Origin: JBALVT01 sp036960305
GTDB taxonomy: Bacteria > Pseudomonadota > Gammaproteobacteria > Pseudomonadales > Halieaceae
Assembly (NCBI GenBank): GCA_036960305.1
Contig: JBALWA010000006.1
Span: 62,001-126,000 of the forward strand
Reading direction: 5' to 3'
DNA length: 64,000 nucleotides
The notes below the pieces were generated by a model. It did no database searches, was not told the origin of the DNA, and worked only from the letters and a program-made list of their open reading frames with translations. The translations under genes were made by a program, and so were the position numbers. Below are positions 15,256 through 24,066 of this stretch, in pieces (position 1 is the first letter of the stretch; the number at the start of each line of letters is the position of its first letter).

Positions 15256-17442
15256 TCACTGGCCAATGATTTCTATCGATTGCGCCTCCGCCCTGTCCTC
15301 AATGGCTTGCTGGGTAATATAGGCTTTGATATCGCTGACGTTCTGCTCGTTGAGTACATCGGCAAAACTGTCCATTCCCAGGGTGGCTAGCATGCCTCCC
15401 AACACAATCTCTTCAAACTGATCGCGCCTGTCCGAGGTCATTTTCCTGAGATCGGGAATAGAGCCTAAGGATCGCACTTCGAGACCGTGACACATCACGC
15501 AGTATTCGCCGTACAGCATTGTGCCCCTACGTATTTGCGCGGCGGATGCAGTGGAAGGCTCAAGCTCGGGGATGGATTGATCTGTTCGTTGTGGGAGCGC
15601 CATAGTGGCGTTTCCGTCGAGTTTGAATACCAGTAATTTCCCGGCGTTGCCATACTCAGCGGAAGCCATGCCCTCCACCTCGCCAGTGAACAGCGCGCCG
15701 CCCCCCGTCCCCGCCAATATCGCAAGGTATTGGGTGCCGTCAATTTGGTAGCTGATGGGCGGTGCCAGGAAGGCAGTATAGGCATTGAAAGACCACAGCG
15801 GATCGCCATTATCTGCATCAAATGCGTGCAGCATCCCCTCGTTGTCGCCCTGAAAGACCAGACCGCCCCGCGTCGCAAGCACGCCGCCATTCCAGTAATG
15901 AGCTTGTGCAACAGACCAGCGCGTTTCTCCGGTCAGCGGGTCGAAGGCCTTGAGCGCGCCCTGGGTAGGCGGCGATTCGCCCGCCTCATCTGACACCTCC
16001 CCCAACCGAGCCAGCTCCACCCCCGGGTTCCAGGTCCCCGGCGTATATTCAAGCTTGCCCGTTGAGCGCCATTCATCCGCCACCGCAAAGGGAAAGGGCG
16101 CCTCCTGGGTGGGTATATACATCAGCCCCTTATCTTCATCGAAGGACATGGCCTGCCAATTGTGCCCGCCCAATGGCCCGGGTAACACCCACTGGGGCCT
16201 CTCCACATAATCCTGGCCTGGGGTTTCTACGGGGCGCCCACTGTCCATGTCGACATGGCTGGCCCAGGTAACGGCGGTATAGGGATGCGCTCGAAGCAAT
16301 TCGCCGTCTGAGCGATCCAACACGTAAAAGAAGCCGTTCTTGGGCGCCTGCATTAATACTTTGCGATCGACCCCGTCGACCTCGAGGTCTGCCAGTACCA
16401 TATCCTGAACAGCGGTGTAGTCCCAGTTGTCGCCCGGCGTTGTCTGGTAGTACCACTGCATCGCACCGGTATCGGCATCCAGCGCAACAATGGATGACAG
16501 AAAGAGATTGTCGCCTCCGCCGGGGGAGCGAATCACCCGGGTCCAGGGCGCGCCATTTCCCACCCCAATATAGAGGTGATTAAACTCGGGGTCGTAAACG
16601 ATAGAGTTCCAAACGGTACCCCCGCCGCCTATGGTCCACCACTCGCCGCCCTTCCAGGTTTTAGCAGCCAGTTCCATCTCAGGGTGCTCAAAGGGCAAGG
16701 AAGGGTCTCCGGGAACCGTGTAAAAACGCCAGACCAGCTCACCGGTCGCGGCATCGAAAGCCGAGACGTATCCACGAACCCCGTACTCCGCGCCCCCATT
16801 GCCAATATAGACTTTGCCATTGGCCACCCGCGGCGCGCCGGTAATCGTGTAATCGCGCGCCCGATCGATAAGCGTGTCCACCTCCCACACAAGTTTTCCG
16901 CTGGCCGCATCCAGGGCAATGAGACGGCCATCAAGACTGGCCACATACACCCGCCCCTGATACACCGCGACGCCACGGTTTACCACGTCGCAACAGGCCT
17001 TGCGCGCCCAGGCCCCAGGCACCTTGGGGTCGTAGAACCAGATCTCCTCACCTGTTGTCGCATTCAGCGCATGGACTTTGCTCCAGGCACTGGAAACGAA
17101 CATCATGTTATCCACCACGATAGGGGTGGCCTCCAGCGCGCGGGTACTGCGCATATCAAAGGCCCAGGCGAGGCCCAGACGAGAAATCGACTCGCGGTTT
17201 ATTTGCTCAAGTGGAGAAAAACGCTGCTCCTCGTAGGTCCTGCCATAGGCTAGCCAGTTCCCGGGTTCGCTGTCAGCTGCGTTGATTCGCGCCTCGTCAA
17301 TCATGCCAATCGATGGCAATGGCAATGGCGCGGGATCTGGTCCGGAAGGGTCGGGGGAATCTGTCGAGGTGGAATAAATCAGGACGATAGCCGCGACGAG
17401 GAGCGCAACGGGAAAGAGCTTCCTCAGTGTATTTCCTGACAT
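15256..17442 (-). CDS. Quinohemoprotein alcohol dehydrogenase (PQQ + cytochrome c)
   Basis: I use the ATG at 17442 (728 residues), preceded by GGGAG at seven bases; a longer frame to 17514 has no ribosome site. An N-terminal hydrophobic segment (FPVALLVAAIVLIY) exports or anchors it. The PQQ propeller has the vicinal cysteines ARKACCDV and the catalytic-Asp motif DNWDYTAVQ. The residue two after that Asp is Thr, not Asp, so this is the calcium type rather than the lanthanide type. A C-terminal cytochrome c domain contains CVMCH. Family members oxidise primary alcohols in the periplasm and pass electrons through the heme. Convergent with the other PQQ gene after 11 bases. Confidence 0.9.
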   Translation of the reverse strand: MSGNTLRKLFPVALLVAAIVLIYSTSTDSPDPSGPDPAPLPLPSIGMIDEARINAADSEPGNWLAYGRTYEEQRFSPLEQINRESISRLGLAWAFDMRSTRALEATPIVVDNMMFVSSAWSKVHALNATTGEEIWFYDPKVPGAWARKACCDVVNRGVAVYQGRVYVASLDGRLIALDAASGKLVWEVDTLIDRARDYTITGAPRVANGKVYIGNGGAEYGVRGYVSAFDAATGELVWRFYTVPGDPSLPFEHPEMELAAKTWKGGEWWTIGGGGTVWNSIVYDPEFNHLYIGVGNGAPWTRVIRSPGGGDNLFLSSIVALDADTGAMQWYYQTTPGDNWDYTAVQDMVLADLEVDGVDRKVLMQAPKNGFFYVLDRSDGELLRAHPYTAVTWASHVDMDSGRPVETPGQDYVERPQWVLPGPLGGHNWQAMSFDEDKGLMYIPTQEAPFPFAVADEWRSTGKLEYTPGTWNPGVELARLGEVSDEAGESPPTQGALKAFDPLTGETRWSVAQAHYWNGGVLATRGGLVFQGDNEGMLHAFDADNGDPLWSFNAYTAFLAPPISYQIDGTQYLAILAGTGGGALFTGEVEGMASAEYGNAGKLLVFKLDGNATMALPQRTDQSIPELEPSTASAAQIRRGTMLYGEYCVMCHGLEVRSLGSIPDLRKMTSDRRDQFEEIVLGGMLATLGMDSFADVLNEQNVSDIKAYITQQAIEDRAEAQSIEIIGQ

Positions 17443-17538
17443 CGTGCAACTCCCTTTTTTATTGTTTGCTCTGTTACAGTCCGCGCGGCCTACATAAAGG
17501 TATAGTCGAGGCACCGCCAGTTGGCCAGTATCCTGCGC

Positions 17539-17568
17539 TTGACAAGACGAACCACCGCGGCGCTAAAT
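17539..17568 (+). promoter_or_regulatory. Candidate sigma70 promoter of the MFS gene
   Basis: A perfect TTGACA (17539-17544) is followed after 18 bp by a weak CTAAAT (17563-17568). The predicted start is about 30 bases before the ATG at 17604. The -10 match is poor, so this is tentative. Confidence 0.35.
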
Positions 17569-17603
17569 GGAATTCCAACTCGATTTGAGCGCTGATAATA
17601 ACA

Positions 17604-18938
17604 ATGCCTGATCAAGGACCGATCGCTTCGGCTGCCACCGTCGACACGCCCTATACACGCAAATCCTACCGCTGGTATGCCCTGCTTATGCTGACCGGCG
17701 TCTACACGTTCAACTTTATCGACCGGCAGATACTGGTCATTCTGCAGGAGCCTATCAAGGCGGACCTCAATCTCAGCGACACCCAACTGGGCCTCCTGTC
17801 GGGCTTCGCTTTTGCTCTCATTTATGTCTTTGCGGCTTTCCCCATTGCCCGCATCGCCGACCGGGGCAATCGTCGCAATGTCGTCACCGTCGCACTGGTC
17901 GTGTGGAGTGCGTTTACGGCGCTTTCCGGCTTTGCCCAGAGCTACTGGCACTTGCTGCTGGCACGTATGGGGGTAGCAGCAGGCGAAGCGGGTTGCAGTC
18001 CGCCGGCGCACTCTATGATCTCGGACATCTTTCGCAAGGAAGAGCGCGCCACCGCGCTGGCGGTTTACTCCTCGGGCATTAACTTCGGCGCGCTATTGGG
18101 CTTACTGGTGGGGGGCTGGATCGCACAGTACATGGACTGGCGCATCGCTTTTTTTGTAGTTGGCATTCCCGGTATTGTCTACGCTGTGGTAGTACGCCTG
18201 ACTGTCCGTGAAGTGCCCAGAGGTTTTGCCGACAAAACACCGGACGTTACAACCAGCCCTGGCATGCTGGAAGTCGCGAGGGACCTGTGGCGAATACCCA
18301 CTTTCAGACATATGGCGCTGGGTGCTGGTCTGCACGCCTTTGTCTCCTATGGTATCGCCAATTTCGCGCCCTCCTTTTACGTCAGAACGCATAATCTGGG
18401 GCTGGGAGAAATTGGCACATGGCTGGCAGTGTCGGGGGTTATAGGGGCAGTTGGTACCTTCCTGGGAGGCTACCTAACGGACCGACTGGTGGTACGCGAC
18501 GCCCGTTGGTACATTTGGGTACCGGCATTATCCACGCTTTTCACCATTCCAATTTATCTTCTGATCTACAATCTTGCCAATCCCCACCTCGCGCTAACAC
18601 TTCAGTTTGTCGCTGCACTTGGCATGTCCATGTTTCTTGCGCCCAATCTGGCACTGACCCACTCCCTGGTCAATCTGCGCATGCGCGCCATGTCGTCCGC
18701 GGTCTTGCTCTTCATCATCAACATCATTGGCCTGGGATTGGGACCACTGGCCACCGGCATGATTAGCGACTATCTAGCCCCGGAGTATGGTCAGGACAGT
18801 GTGCGATATGCACTGGTCATCGTTGTGCTCATATTTGGCAGCTGGTGTACTTTCCATTACTGGCTGGCGAGTCGAACGGTGGTTGAGGATCTCGGCAGGA
18901 TCCAGGGGGATGATGCGCTTAAAAAGGGAATGTTGTAA
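17604..18938 (+). CDS. MFS transporter, spinster-like
   Basis: Protein of 444 residues with about 12 membrane helices. Major-facilitator marks are FNFIDRQIL in helix 1, the loop 2-3 motif ADRGNRRNV, and LARMGVAAGEAG in helix 4/5. The pattern is that of the spinster/'MFS transporter' group often found next to catabolic or sterol-related genes in Sphingomonads and marine gammaproteobacteria. Substrate unknown. The 3' end overlaps the convergent outer-membrane protein gene by 20 bases. Confidence 0.85.
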   Translation: MPDQGPIASAATVDTPYTRKSYRWYALLMLTGVYTFNFIDRQILVILQEPIKADLNLSDTQLGLLSGFAFALIYVFAAFPIARIADRGNRRNVVTVALVVWSAFTALSGFAQSYWHLLLARMGVAAGEAGCSPPAHSMISDIFRKEERATALAVYSSGINFGALLGLLVGGWIAQYMDWRIAFFVVGIPGIVYAVVVRLTVREVPRGFADKTPDVTTSPGMLEVARDLWRIPTFRHMALGAGLHAFVSYGIANFAPSFYVRTHNLGLGEIGTWLAVSGVIGAVGTFLGGYLTDRLVVRDARWYIWVPALSTLFTIPIYLLIYNLANPHLALTLQFVAALGMSMFLAPNLALTHSLVNLRMRAMSSAVLLFIINIIGLGLGPLATGMISDYLAPEYGQDSVRYALVIVVLIFGSWCTFHYWLASRTVVEDLGRIQGDDALKKGML

Positions 18939-19806
18939 AAAACTTGACCGCTTTGAAATCGCTGGCCCACTCATAGCCGACACCCATTTGGGTGAGATCA
19001 TAACCCCACATATTGATCGGACGACTCAAACCCAAAGACAGGCCCACTTCCGTGGAGTCATTCAACTCAAATCTCTCCAGGGGCTCATCGAAGACCACGG
19101 GGTCTGAAAAATACCATTGAATTGCTCGAAAATGCCAGGAAATATAACGATCAAAAACCAACCAGTTAGTGGGTATTTTGTATTCGGCACCCAGTCCCAG
19201 CCTACTGAAACTAGTCGAAGGATCATCGTTGGTGGGATTATCCCCGGCCTTCAGAAACTCTCCACCCACTATCCATCTGGATTCATCACCAAACCTGGCA
19301 CTGGTACGTATGCCAGCACCCCAGATAAAGCTTTCGGCATCCGACTTGGTATCCACACCAAAACCTGCCTGCACAAAGGGGTTCAATAGCCAGTTCTCGG
19401 CCAGCGCTATGGGTACCTCCAGCCCTGGAACAAAGCTAATTGATTGCAAATCCTCGACATCAAGTTCTGGCAGCTCATCAAGGAGCTCATAATTAGTCAG
19501 GCCAACTGCTACAGGTGCGAGCAGCCTGATGCCCGTACTCTCTCCCGCTTCTAGATCAATCTCTTCTAGATCAAACGACAGCGGAGCACGGACAATATAG
19601 ATATCCCGGTCATCGACAGAATAAATGCCGGTGCCCACAAAGACTGCGTAAGCATAGTTGCCCACACCATTGACTTCTTCGGCAGACGAAAGAGAAGGAC
19701 AAAAGAATAGGGTAAAGGAAAACAGGATTGAGTTAAGTCGTTGCAACAGTCTTTCCAGGGGGTAGTGAAAAATTTGCGCGCTACAAGTCAGCACAGGCAC
19801 ATCCAT
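18919..19806 (-). CDS. Predicted outer-membrane beta-barrel protein
   Basis: Protein of up to 295 residues, not matched to a named family. A hydrophobic export segment (ILFSFTLFFCPSLSSAEE) begins unusually far in, at about residue 27. A TTG at 19746 preceded by GGAAAG would give a normal-length signal peptide and may be the real start. The mature part has alternating beta-strand patterns and ends in Phe, as barrels inserted by BamA do. It sits between the MFS gene and a CDF transporter gene; no functional link is visible. Confidence 0.6.
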   Translation of the reverse strand: MDVPVLTCSAQIFHYPLERLLQRLNSILFSFTLFFCPSLSSAEEVNGVGNYAYAVFVGTGIYSVDDRDIYIVRAPLSFDLEEIDLEAGESTGIRLLAPVAVGLTNYELLDELPELDVEDLQSISFVPGLEVPIALAENWLLNPFVQAGFGVDTKSDAESFIWGAGIRTSARFGDESRWIVGGEFLKAGDNPTNDDPSTSFSRLGLGAEYKIPTNWLVFDRYISWHFRAIQWYFSDPVVFDEPLERFELNDSTEVGLSLGLSRPINMWGYDLTQMGVGYEWASDFKAVKFFTTFPF

Positions 19807-19850
19807 GATTTGAATACACTATGTTGGTGCGCATTGTGCCAAAATTGGGC

Positions 19851-20777
19851 TTACTGCGCCAGTTCCATGTCATTCAAGAACACCACATCAGCGACGGTCT
19901 TGACCTCCATCGACTGCAGCGCCTGGTTAAATTTTCGCCTGATTTCGTCCAATCGCTCCAGACTATCAAGTTCAAACTCCGGAGAAGGCTTTACGTGTAC
20001 CAGCACATTCAGACTATTGCCCATCTTGAGTAATCGAACCCGATAATCCTCAGTGGGGAAATCGGGCAGGGCTTGCTGGAAGCAATCTTCCACTGCTTGC
20101 TGCCACGAGGCGTCGGGAGCAAAAAGCAATACCTCGCGGCCGTTCTCAATCAGGATTTTCACAGGTATAGGCAACGATAACAGGCACAATACGGCGACCA
20201 TCGCCGGATCCACGTAGTCCAGATAGGCGCCCAGCGCGGTATCCTGAACAGCCCAGGCAAATACGAAGGCAAACAATACCGCGCCGCTCATTAGGGTGTC
20301 GATGACCCAGCTCTGGGCATCCACGGCAACCAGCGATGAGTCCGTAAGATTCTTGGCCCTGCGCATATAGAGCGCTATGGCAATACAACCGGCTGTAGCC
20401 AGCGCGCCGTAGATCACTGCGCTTCCCATGGCCATACTCCGCCCGCCATTGAGCAGCGCCCCCACTGCGGAAATGAGCGCCACCGTACACAACACCAGCA
20501 GTAACATTGCCTTCAGTACATTAAGTAAAGGGGCAAAATGTGAATAACCATAATGAAAGTGCTCGTCATCCGGCTTTGCCACCAGCGCAGCGACCTTCAG
20601 GGTTAACGAGGCCATAACAAAACCAATGGCGGAAAAAACGCCATCGAGCATGATGGCATCTGATCCAGTATCAATGGCGAAATAAAATCCCAGACCTGAC
20701 ATGAGTACAGCGCCAAAGATGGATACCGTCAGGGCGCGCCTTTCAAGGTCGACTGAATTTATGTTTGCTCCAATCAT
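19851..20777 (-). CDS. Cation diffusion facilitator (CDF) family transporter
   Basis: Six-helix CDF protein. I place the start at ATG 20777 (308 residues, MIGANINSVDLERRAL) with GGGG upstream, because a good promoter lies just before it; the frame stays open to TTG 20834, but that codon is upstream of the promoter -10. Family marks are LDGVFSAIG in helix 2, the linker DEHFHYGYSHFAPL and a cytoplasmic C-terminal domain. Numbered from TTG 20834, the helix-2/helix-5 metal site reads Asp64-x3-Ser68 and Ser175-x3-Asp179, rather than the Asp-x3-Asp and His-x3-Asp of zinc exporters such as YiiP. Metal and direction are uncertain. Just downstream of the ArnT-like gene. Confidence 0.8.
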   Translation of the reverse strand: MIGANINSVDLERRALTVSIFGAVLMSGLGFYFAIDTGSDAIMLDGVFSAIGFVMASLTLKVAALVAKPDDEHFHYGYSHFAPLLNVLKAMLLLVLCTVALISAVGALLNGGRSMAMGSAVIYGALATAGCIAIALYMRRAKNLTDSSLVAVDAQSWVIDTLMSGAVLFAFVFAWAVQDTALGAYLDYVDPAMVAVLCLLSLPIPVKILIENGREVLLFAPDASWQQAVEDCFQQALPDFPTEDYRVRLLKMGNSLNVLVHVKPSPEFELDSLERLDEIRRKFNQALQSMEVKTVADVVFLNDMELAQ

Positions 20778-20810
20778 CAAAGCCCCGGCTACCGCAAAGT
20801 CTGTGAACAG

Positions 20811-20838
20811 ATTATAGGTGATATCACCCGCCAATCAA
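20811..20838 (-). promoter_or_regulatory. Promoter-operator module, copy 1 (CDF gene)
   Basis: On the minus strand TTGATT (20833-20838) and a perfect TATAAT (20811-20816) are 16 bp apart. The spacer contains the perfect palindrome GGTGATATCACC. The 31 bases 20811-20841 match 28 of 31 positions at 29739-29769. Conservation covers both hexamers and the core TGATATCA, so this looks like a shared, regulated promoter. Confidence 0.55.
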
Positions 20839-20888
20839 ACCTGGCATCCTGGGTTCGCCGCTCGTTCTTGCGCTGATCTGGCCAGGCG

Positions 20889-22523
20889 TTACTGTTTCTG
20901 ATACTTCAAGGATGAGCGATTGGAGATCGACACGAATTCCTGGCTGCCAATGAATTGTCTGTCGAGTACTTCCAGATCTGCAAGGAGCGTTGTTTTCATC
21001 TTGTCGTAGTCATCTGCGTGAAAGGTGACAATGGCAGGGTTATTCTTCTTCAAAAATCTCCGCAGTTCTTTCTCAGTATATAGAGCTCTATTGAAGTGAT
21101 CGGCGTAGTACACGTACTTGGCACGGTAACTTTTATACATTCCCCAGGCTGTGCCCGGATCCTCGTCAAGTTGGCTGCGAACATATTCGCTGTAAACCTT
21201 TGCCGACTTGTAAGGGTCGACCAGAGGTATTATCGCTTGAGCGCCGTACAATACCAGGACGAATACCAGAGCAGCCGGCAGAACGACTAGCTGCCCTGGG
21301 CGATTCCTGCGCCACGCCAGGTAGCTCAGTAACGCGAAGGTTCCCGTTATTAATGACAATCCAATCGCATAAATAAGATAGTCAGGTTCGAATATAGCGC
21401 TCGCAATAGGAGCGGCAACCGTAGCCAGCGCCGAGAGGGCTATAAGAATCCCACTGGGAATAAGCAGCGCTTTGCGGTAGAAGGACTCGGGCCAAAATTG
21501 CAGGGCTCGGTCGAGGAGGTAGCCTACCAGCAAGGCAAGCGCGGGGTAGGCGCCGAGCAAATACCCCGGCTTTTTTCCGGTGGCGATAGAGAAAAAGATA
21601 TAAAGACTGAAAACCCAGACCAGAATAAAAGTTATCGCTTTTCGGTGCTCCCCCGATCGTTGGGAAAAGGCGAGTATGAGCGCGCCTGGAAGGAATAAAG
21701 ACCATGGAGCAAAGGTATGGGTCAGAACCTTCAGGTAGTAGTAGAAGGGCTTCGCATGCGTCCAGGTATCTGTGTAACGGACAAAATTGGTCTTTATGAA
21801 CAGGTCGTACCCGTAGTCCTCATGAAGCCCCATCATTACGTACCAGGGCGCGACAATAACCAGGAACACAAGCATACCCCTCACGAGGCGCATTTCCTTG
21901 ATATGCCCTAGGTCGCGCATGAATACGATGAATGTAAGACACACCAGTCCTGGCACCGCGAGATTAACGGGGCCTGCTGTCATTACACCAAACCCCGCGG
22001 CCGCTGCCATGGATAAATAGGCTAGCGTTCGTCGTGCGGGGTTTGTGTATCCCACATAAAAGCAGAAGATGGCCAGAGTCGAGAAAAAGGCGGCAAGCAT
22101 GTAGGTCTGAGACAAGCGAGCTTGAATGATGAATATTCCGCAGGTACCAAGAACCAGAGCGCTAAGTAGGCCAGCACGGTTCGAGAACATGCGCTTTCCC
22201 AGTGCATAGGTCAGCATAACGGTGGCGATTGCCGCCACGGCGGACGGGATTCTAGCCCGGAGTTCTGTCACATCACCCCAGGGCAAGGAGATCGCCGCGA
22301 TAAACCAGTTCAGCAGTACTGGCTTGGCGGTCCAGGGCAGATCATTACAAGTCAGATAGATCCAATTACCACTGCGCAATATCTCCCGGCTGATCTGCGC
22401 GTAGTCGTCTTCATCCGAGGGCCACAAGCCACGCTCGCCGATGTAATAAAAATATAATATTCCCGCGAGGGCAATCAGCAGCGTGGGGACCGCTTTTCCA
22501 GTCCTGTCTAAAAATGCGCTCAT
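20889..22523 (-). CDS. ArnT-like glycosyltransferase (GT83/PMT family)
   Basis: Protein of 544 residues with about 12 membrane helices. The first periplasmic loop has the acidic catalytic motif SDEDDYAQISREIL, as in ArnT (DE..YA), followed by NDLPWTAKPVLLNWF, the KPPL-like stretch of the family. A soluble C-terminal domain follows. ArnT transfers L-Ara4N from undecaprenyl phosphate to lipid A; relatives move other lipid-linked sugars onto lipid A, glycans or proteins. It is divergent from a DprE1-like oxidase gene. No arnB/C/A/D genes are present in the window, so the donor sugar is unknown. Confidence 0.86.
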   Translation of the reverse strand: MSAFLDRTGKAVPTLLIALAGILYFYYIGERGLWPSDEDDYAQISREILRSGNWIYLTCNDLPWTAKPVLLNWFIAAISLPWGDVTELRARIPSAVAAIATVMLTYALGKRMFSNRAGLLSALVLGTCGIFIIQARLSQTYMLAAFFSTLAIFCFYVGYTNPARRTLAYLSMAAAAGFGVMTAGPVNLAVPGLVCLTFIVFMRDLGHIKEMRLVRGMLVFLVIVAPWYVMMGLHEDYGYDLFIKTNFVRYTDTWTHAKPFYYYLKVLTHTFAPWSLFLPGALILAFSQRSGEHRKAITFILVWVFSLYIFFSIATGKKPGYLLGAYPALALLVGYLLDRALQFWPESFYRKALLIPSGILIALSALATVAAPIASAIFEPDYLIYAIGLSLITGTFALLSYLAWRRNRPGQLVVLPAALVFVLVLYGAQAIIPLVDPYKSAKVYSEYVRSQLDEDPGTAWGMYKSYRAKYVYYADHFNRALYTEKELRRFLKKNNPAIVTFHADDYDKMKTTLLADLEVLDRQFIGSQEFVSISNRSSLKYQKQ

Positions 22524-22536
22524 CGTATTCCATTGG

Positions 22537-22566
22537 TTGGCTTTAATAATATGGCTACATTATACA
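22537..22566 (+). promoter_or_regulatory. Divergent promoter region between ArnT-like and oxidase genes
   Basis: Plus strand: TTGGCT (22537-22542) then TTATAC (22560-22565) with 17 bp between. Minus strand: ACGACA and TATTAT with 16 bp between overlap the same stretch. A small inverted repeat, TATAC (22561-22565) and GTATA (22572-22576), lies beside the -10. Overlapping promoters suggest both genes are regulated together. Confidence 0.4.
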
Positions 22567-22635
22567 TTGTCGTATACTCACCCTCCAGTGAAGGGGCCAT
22601 CCTTTCGCCAAGCACAAGAGGGAGAATACGAAACT

Positions 22636-24066
22636 GTGTTTACACTGCCAGAGTTCATGATATGGGAGGACCTAAACTCACTGGTCGGCTCGATCAAAAC
22701 CCGCTCCCTGATCGCTAGACCCACTACAATAGACGAATGCCGTGAGACACTTGCTTACTGTCGAGAACACAGCCTGACAATCTGCCCCCGCGGCGCCGGA
22801 CGCAGCTATGGGGACGAGGCCCTGAACAACGGCCAGGTGCTTCTCGATGTCAGCGGCATGAACCGAATCCTGGATTTTGATGAAAGCGCGGCCCAGATTA
22901 CGGTCGAGGCTGGCACCCGGCTCATCGACATTTTCGAACGCGTTCATCACCGTCTGCTGACCCTACCCTCCAGCCCGACCGAGTCGCACTCCTCGGTCTC
23001 CGGCGCACTATCTGCCAATGTTAACGGCAAAGACGGCTGGAAACAGGGGAGCTTTCACAATCAAATCGTCCGGCTGAGCCTGTTAACGGCCGCGGGGCAG
23101 ACGTTGGAGATTGATCGCTCACACGAACTCTTCAACGCTGTAGTTAGCGGCATTGGTATGCTGGGCGTGGTGCTTGATGCCACCCTACAGTTGAAGCCAA
23201 TTCCGTCACCCTATCTCGCGGTGCGCCGCCTCCCGGCAGCCAATGTCGACGCCCTGCTCACTGCCATGGCGGAGGTAGAGGCATCCAGCGATCTTGCTGT
23301 CGCGTGGGTTGACGCCTACGCCTCTGGCAAACGCACGGGCCGTTCTGTGATACATGCAGCCAACTGGACCGAGCATGATGCTTCGCCAGAGCACCGGAAG
23401 GCACTGCTGGAAAAAGGTTATGCGGGCCTGGAAAAGCACCGAAGTATGGGGCTTGCAGTCCACGAGATTTTCGGGCCGTTACTTTCATTGATGCTGTACG
23501 CACAGCGCCCACTACTGTATCTGTTCAATCGCTTCTATTACCGAATGAGCACAATTCTTGCCAGCCTGGAGAAAGGGCCGAAACAGGAACTGTTCATTGA
23601 ATACAGCTTTGCTGCCAGTTTCACAGTACCTCCGGCACATCTGGTCTGTGGTCCCCGGGGCTATACCGTGCAACTCAGTTTCCCGCGCACCCATGCTCGC
23701 GAGGCTATCGTCGAGTTACTGGGCATCTGCCAATCCTCACCCTGCCCGCCCGTCACAACGGTATTGCGGGCGCACAAGCAGGACGATGGCCTGCTATCGT
23801 TCTCGGAGGATGGCTATAGTCTCAACTTCGAATTTCATCCCAAGCAGCATACGGAGGCCCGCAGCAGAGCCGCGATCGATCGCCTCATGGAAGCCACCGC
23901 CAGGCGGGGCGGTAAAATCCACCTCGCCAAGGACCAGGTATTACGACCTGAGCAATTCCAGTCTATCTATCCGCGCTTTGGGGAATTGCAGGCGATCAAG
24001 AAAAAGCTCGACCCCGAAGCCCTGTTCACGTCAGACCTTGCGCGTCGAGTAGGGCTGCTAAGCTAG
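22636..24066 (+). CDS. FAD-linked oxidoreductase, DprE1-like
   Basis: I place the start at GTG 22636 (476 residues), with AGAGGGAG 11 bases upstream; ATG 22657 is an alternative, and the frame further up runs into the divergent gene. The protein belongs to the vanillyl-alcohol-oxidase/FAD-binding-4 family: CPRGAGRSYGDEAL, then PSSPTESHSSVSGALSANV and HGK-like NGKDGWKQGSF match decaprenylphosphoryl-ribose oxidase (DprE1). DprE1 oxidises a polyprenyl-phosphate-linked pentose to a 2-keto intermediate. The adjoining ArnT-like transferase and two PLP aminotransferases suggest a lipid-linked keto sugar that is then aminated (inference). The 3' end overlaps the convergent aminotransferase gene by four bases. 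Confidence 0.78.
   Translation: MFTLPEFMIWEDLNSLVGSIKTRSLIARPTTIDECRETLAYCREHSLTICPRGAGRSYGDEALNNGQVLLDVSGMNRILDFDESAAQITVEAGTRLIDIFERVHHRLLTLPSSPTESHSSVSGALSANVNGKDGWKQGSFHNQIVRLSLLTAAGQTLEIDRSHELFNAVVSGIGMLGVVLDATLQLKPIPSPYLAVRRLPAANVDALLTAMAEVEASSDLAVAWVDAYASGKRTGRSVIHAANWTEHDASPEHRKALLEKGYAGLEKHRSMGLAVHEIFGPLLSLMLYAQRPLLYLFNRFYYRMSTILASLEKGPKQELFIEYSFAASFTVPPAHLVCGPRGYTVQLSFPRTHAREAIVELLGICQSSPCPPVTTVLRAHKQDDGLLSFSEDGYSLNFEFHPKQHTEARSRAAIDRLMEATARRGGKIHLAKDQVLRPEQFQSIYPRFGELQAIKKKLDPEALFTSDLARRVGLLS

Noticed and set aside
15256..17442. Lanthanide-dependent (XoxF-type) alcohol dehydrogenase
   Set aside because: The residue two after the catalytic Asp is Thr (WDYT), not Asp, so the lanthanide signature is absent.
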